A DNA stretch of 64,000 nucleotides. Source: Paraburkholderia domus (GTDB taxonomy: Bacteria > Pseudomonadota > Gammaproteobacteria > Burkholderiales > Burkholderiaceae). A program made the position numbers and the translations under genes. How positions within the stretch are numbered: position 1 is the first letter of the stretch; the number at the start of each line of letters is the position of its first letter. Under the pieces are notes generated by a model. The model saw only the letters and a list, made by a program, of their open reading frames with translations. It did no database searches and was not told the DNA's origin. The stretch lies in NCBI RefSeq assembly GCF_905220705.1, contig NZ_CAJNAT010000017.1, positions 95,107-159,106 of the forward strand, read 5' to 3'. This document shows, one piece after another, positions 63,176 to 64,000 of the stretch.

Positions 63176-63478
63176 CTACGGAAAGAGAATCGCGGCAAAG
63201 TCCCGCGCACCGTGCAGAACATGAATAATGTCGATCCGCTCGGCGGGCAGGCCGACGACGCGATAGAAAATCTGATAGTTGCCGTGAACCCGGTGCCGCA
63301 CGCCGCGATCCTCGTAGCGAGGCACAAGCGGAAACGCGAGTGCCATATCTGCCAGACTCAAACACTTGTCGCGCAGCTCACGCACGAAGCTCACGGCGCG
63401 GCGGGGATTGTCTCGGGCGATGTAATCGCCGATGGCTTCGAGTTCGGCCTCAGCGGCGGGCAAAATCCGAACGATCAT
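63176..63478 (-). CDS. parE: ParE/RelE-family toxin
   Basis: 100 residues. Pattern AEAELEAIGDYIARDNPRRA, SFVRELRDKCLSLADMALAFP, RHRVHGNYQIFYRVVGLP and IDIIHVLHGARDF follows ParE toxins, which poison DNA gyrase. Overlaps the upstream ParD gene by 4 bases (ATGA). Complete. Confidence 0.92.
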   Translation of the reverse strand: MIVRILPAAEAELEAIGDYIARDNPRRAVSFVRELRDKCLSLADMALAFPLVPRYEDRGVRHRVHGNYQIFYRVVGLPAERIDIIHVLHGARDFAAILFP

Positions 63479-63732
63479 GGCTTGCCGTTCGCCATCGCCA
63501 GATACTTCGCTTCGAGACGGTCGAACACTTCCTCGGCGGGCTTGCCCCGGCCTGCATCGGAATCGGCAATGCCGCGCTCGATCACGGTATCCAGCGCGAC
63601 AAGCTGCGTCTCACGGTCCTGAATGAGCCTCACGCCTTCGCGCAAGACTTCGCTTTTCGAGCCATAGCGGCCCGTCTCGACCAGCTTGGTGATGTACCCC
63701 TCAAGTTGCTGCCCAAGGTCTGCGCTAATCAT
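63475..63732 (-). CDS. parD: ParD-family antitoxin
   Basis: 85 residues from ATG 63732. The ribbon-helix-helix N-terminus (ADLGQQLEGYITKLVETGRYGSKSEVLREGVRLI) is typical of ParD; the C-terminal tail binds ParE. An upstream in-frame start at 63780 would add 16 residues with no family support. The operon promoter should lie at 63733-63800, next to the LexA box, though no operator was resolved. Confidence 0.9.
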   Translation of the reverse strand: MISADLGQQLEGYITKLVETGRYGSKSEVLREGVRLIQDRETQLVALDTVIERGIADSDAGRGKPAEEVFDRLEAKYLAMANGKP

Positions 63733-63818
63733 GGCTGTGCCCTCAAAAATGTCCTGGTCCGATACTAAGCCACTTATCAACTATTATCAAATATCCTCGA
63801 CGGGTAGGCTGGCATATA

Positions 63819-63834
63819 CTGTATAAAAATACAG
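63819..63834. promoter_or_regulatory. LexA (SOS) box
   Basis: CTGTATAAAAATACAG matches CTGT-N8-ACAG exactly. It lies between the divergently placed parDE operon (minus) and the structured non-coding stretch on the plus strand. Confidence 0.8.
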
Positions 63835-63836
63835 GT

Positions 63837-64000
63837 GCGACCTGAAGGTCGCTATCGCAACTGTCTTGCCGATAGTAATTGGACAAGATCTGCTGTTCTG
63901 CCAGCAGTAGCCTACTCGATCGTGCGTCGCTGGTAACAGCGGGGTGCGAAGCATCGAGGACACCAACTGGGGCCGAAAGGCCAGGCCTGAGCCGCGAGGC
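63837..64000 (+). ncRNA. Candidate structured RNA, 5' part, cut by the window edge
   Basis: Consecutive hairpins: 63837-63852 (GCGACC/GGTCGC, UGAA loop), 63852-63875 (CTATCG/CGATAG), 63890-63907 (CTGCTG/CAGCAG), 63928-63941 (CGCTG/CAGCG with a GUAA tetraloop) and 63971-63982 (GGCC/GGCC with a GAAA tetraloop). Stop codons occur in all forward frames. It begins directly after the LexA box, so transcription may be damage-inducible. No known RNA class can be assigned from sequence alone. Confidence 0.45.

Noticed and set aside
1..64000. CRISPR array or tRNA/rRNA genes
   Set aside because: No regularly spaced direct repeats with unique spacers and no cloverleaf or rRNA sequence were noticed; the regular repeats present are iterons and parS-like sites.

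Overview
The window looks like part of a megaplasmid or secondary replicon of a Burkholderia-type betaproteobacterium. The evidence is high-GC coding DNA, a complete partition and replication module (parA, parB, four parS-like palindromes, an iteron origin, a RepB-type initiator), many decayed mobile elements, and KorA-like, DUF932 and toxin-antitoxin genes typical of large plasmids. Genus and replicon type are inferred from gene content only.

Layout. 1-5526: group II intron reverse-transcriptase wreckage joined to a truncated type III modification gene, with an intact-looking res gene. 6237-7094: a GGDEF scrap and a single-domain response regulator. 7501-12682: a complete cargo-free Tn7/Tn5053-like transposon (tnsA-like, tnsB, tnsC/tniB, tniQ) with recognisable ends. 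13423-42020: a large non-ribosomal peptide cluster, nearly all on the minus strand with overlapping start and stop codons. 42524-44556: a three-gene minus-strand operon ending in a PtuB-like HNH nuclease. 44744-50143: a large tyrosine recombinase followed by frameshifted genes. 51182-56152: parS sites, parB, parA, iteron origin, rep. 56348-64000: broken HU and selU genes, an Xre/RES toxin-antitoxin pair, IS and resolvase remnants, KorA-like and DUF932 genes, a ParDE pair, and several candidate structured or small RNAs, one behind a LexA box at the right edge.

Most interesting region. The peptide cluster carries the signature set of nocardicin biosynthesis: an HpgT-like aminotransferase, an MbtH protein, an AdoMet-dependent transferase of methyltransferase fold at the position of the isonocardicin synthase NAT, an ACC-deaminase-like PLP protein (the NocJ epimerase family), and two NRPSs. 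These are laid out C-A-T-C-A-T-E-C and A-T-E(degenerate)-C-A-T-TE. The third A domain reads as a serine code, the second and fourth resemble each other and are partly Hpg-like, and the first resembles lysine or basic codes. The condensation domain after the Ser module has HHHxxxDG, the motif linked to beta-lactam closure in NocB. Beyond the nocardicin set there are a formyltransferase fused to an extra domain, an ATP-grasp ligase, a glycosyltransferase, a PhyH oxygenase, a JmjC-like cupin, an SDR, a PPTase and a protein with four GKQTFG-type repeats. My inference is a formylated, glycosylated monocyclic beta-lactam of the nocardicin/formadicin kind. The product is not proven, and no dedicated Hpg oxidase, exporter, regulator or resistance gene is visible.

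How the parts fit: res/mod is probably defective for modification; the transposon and IS scraps record repeated insertion and deletion; the rep/par module would maintain the replicon; the toxin-antitoxin pairs would add stability; the HNH operon is a candidate defence system.
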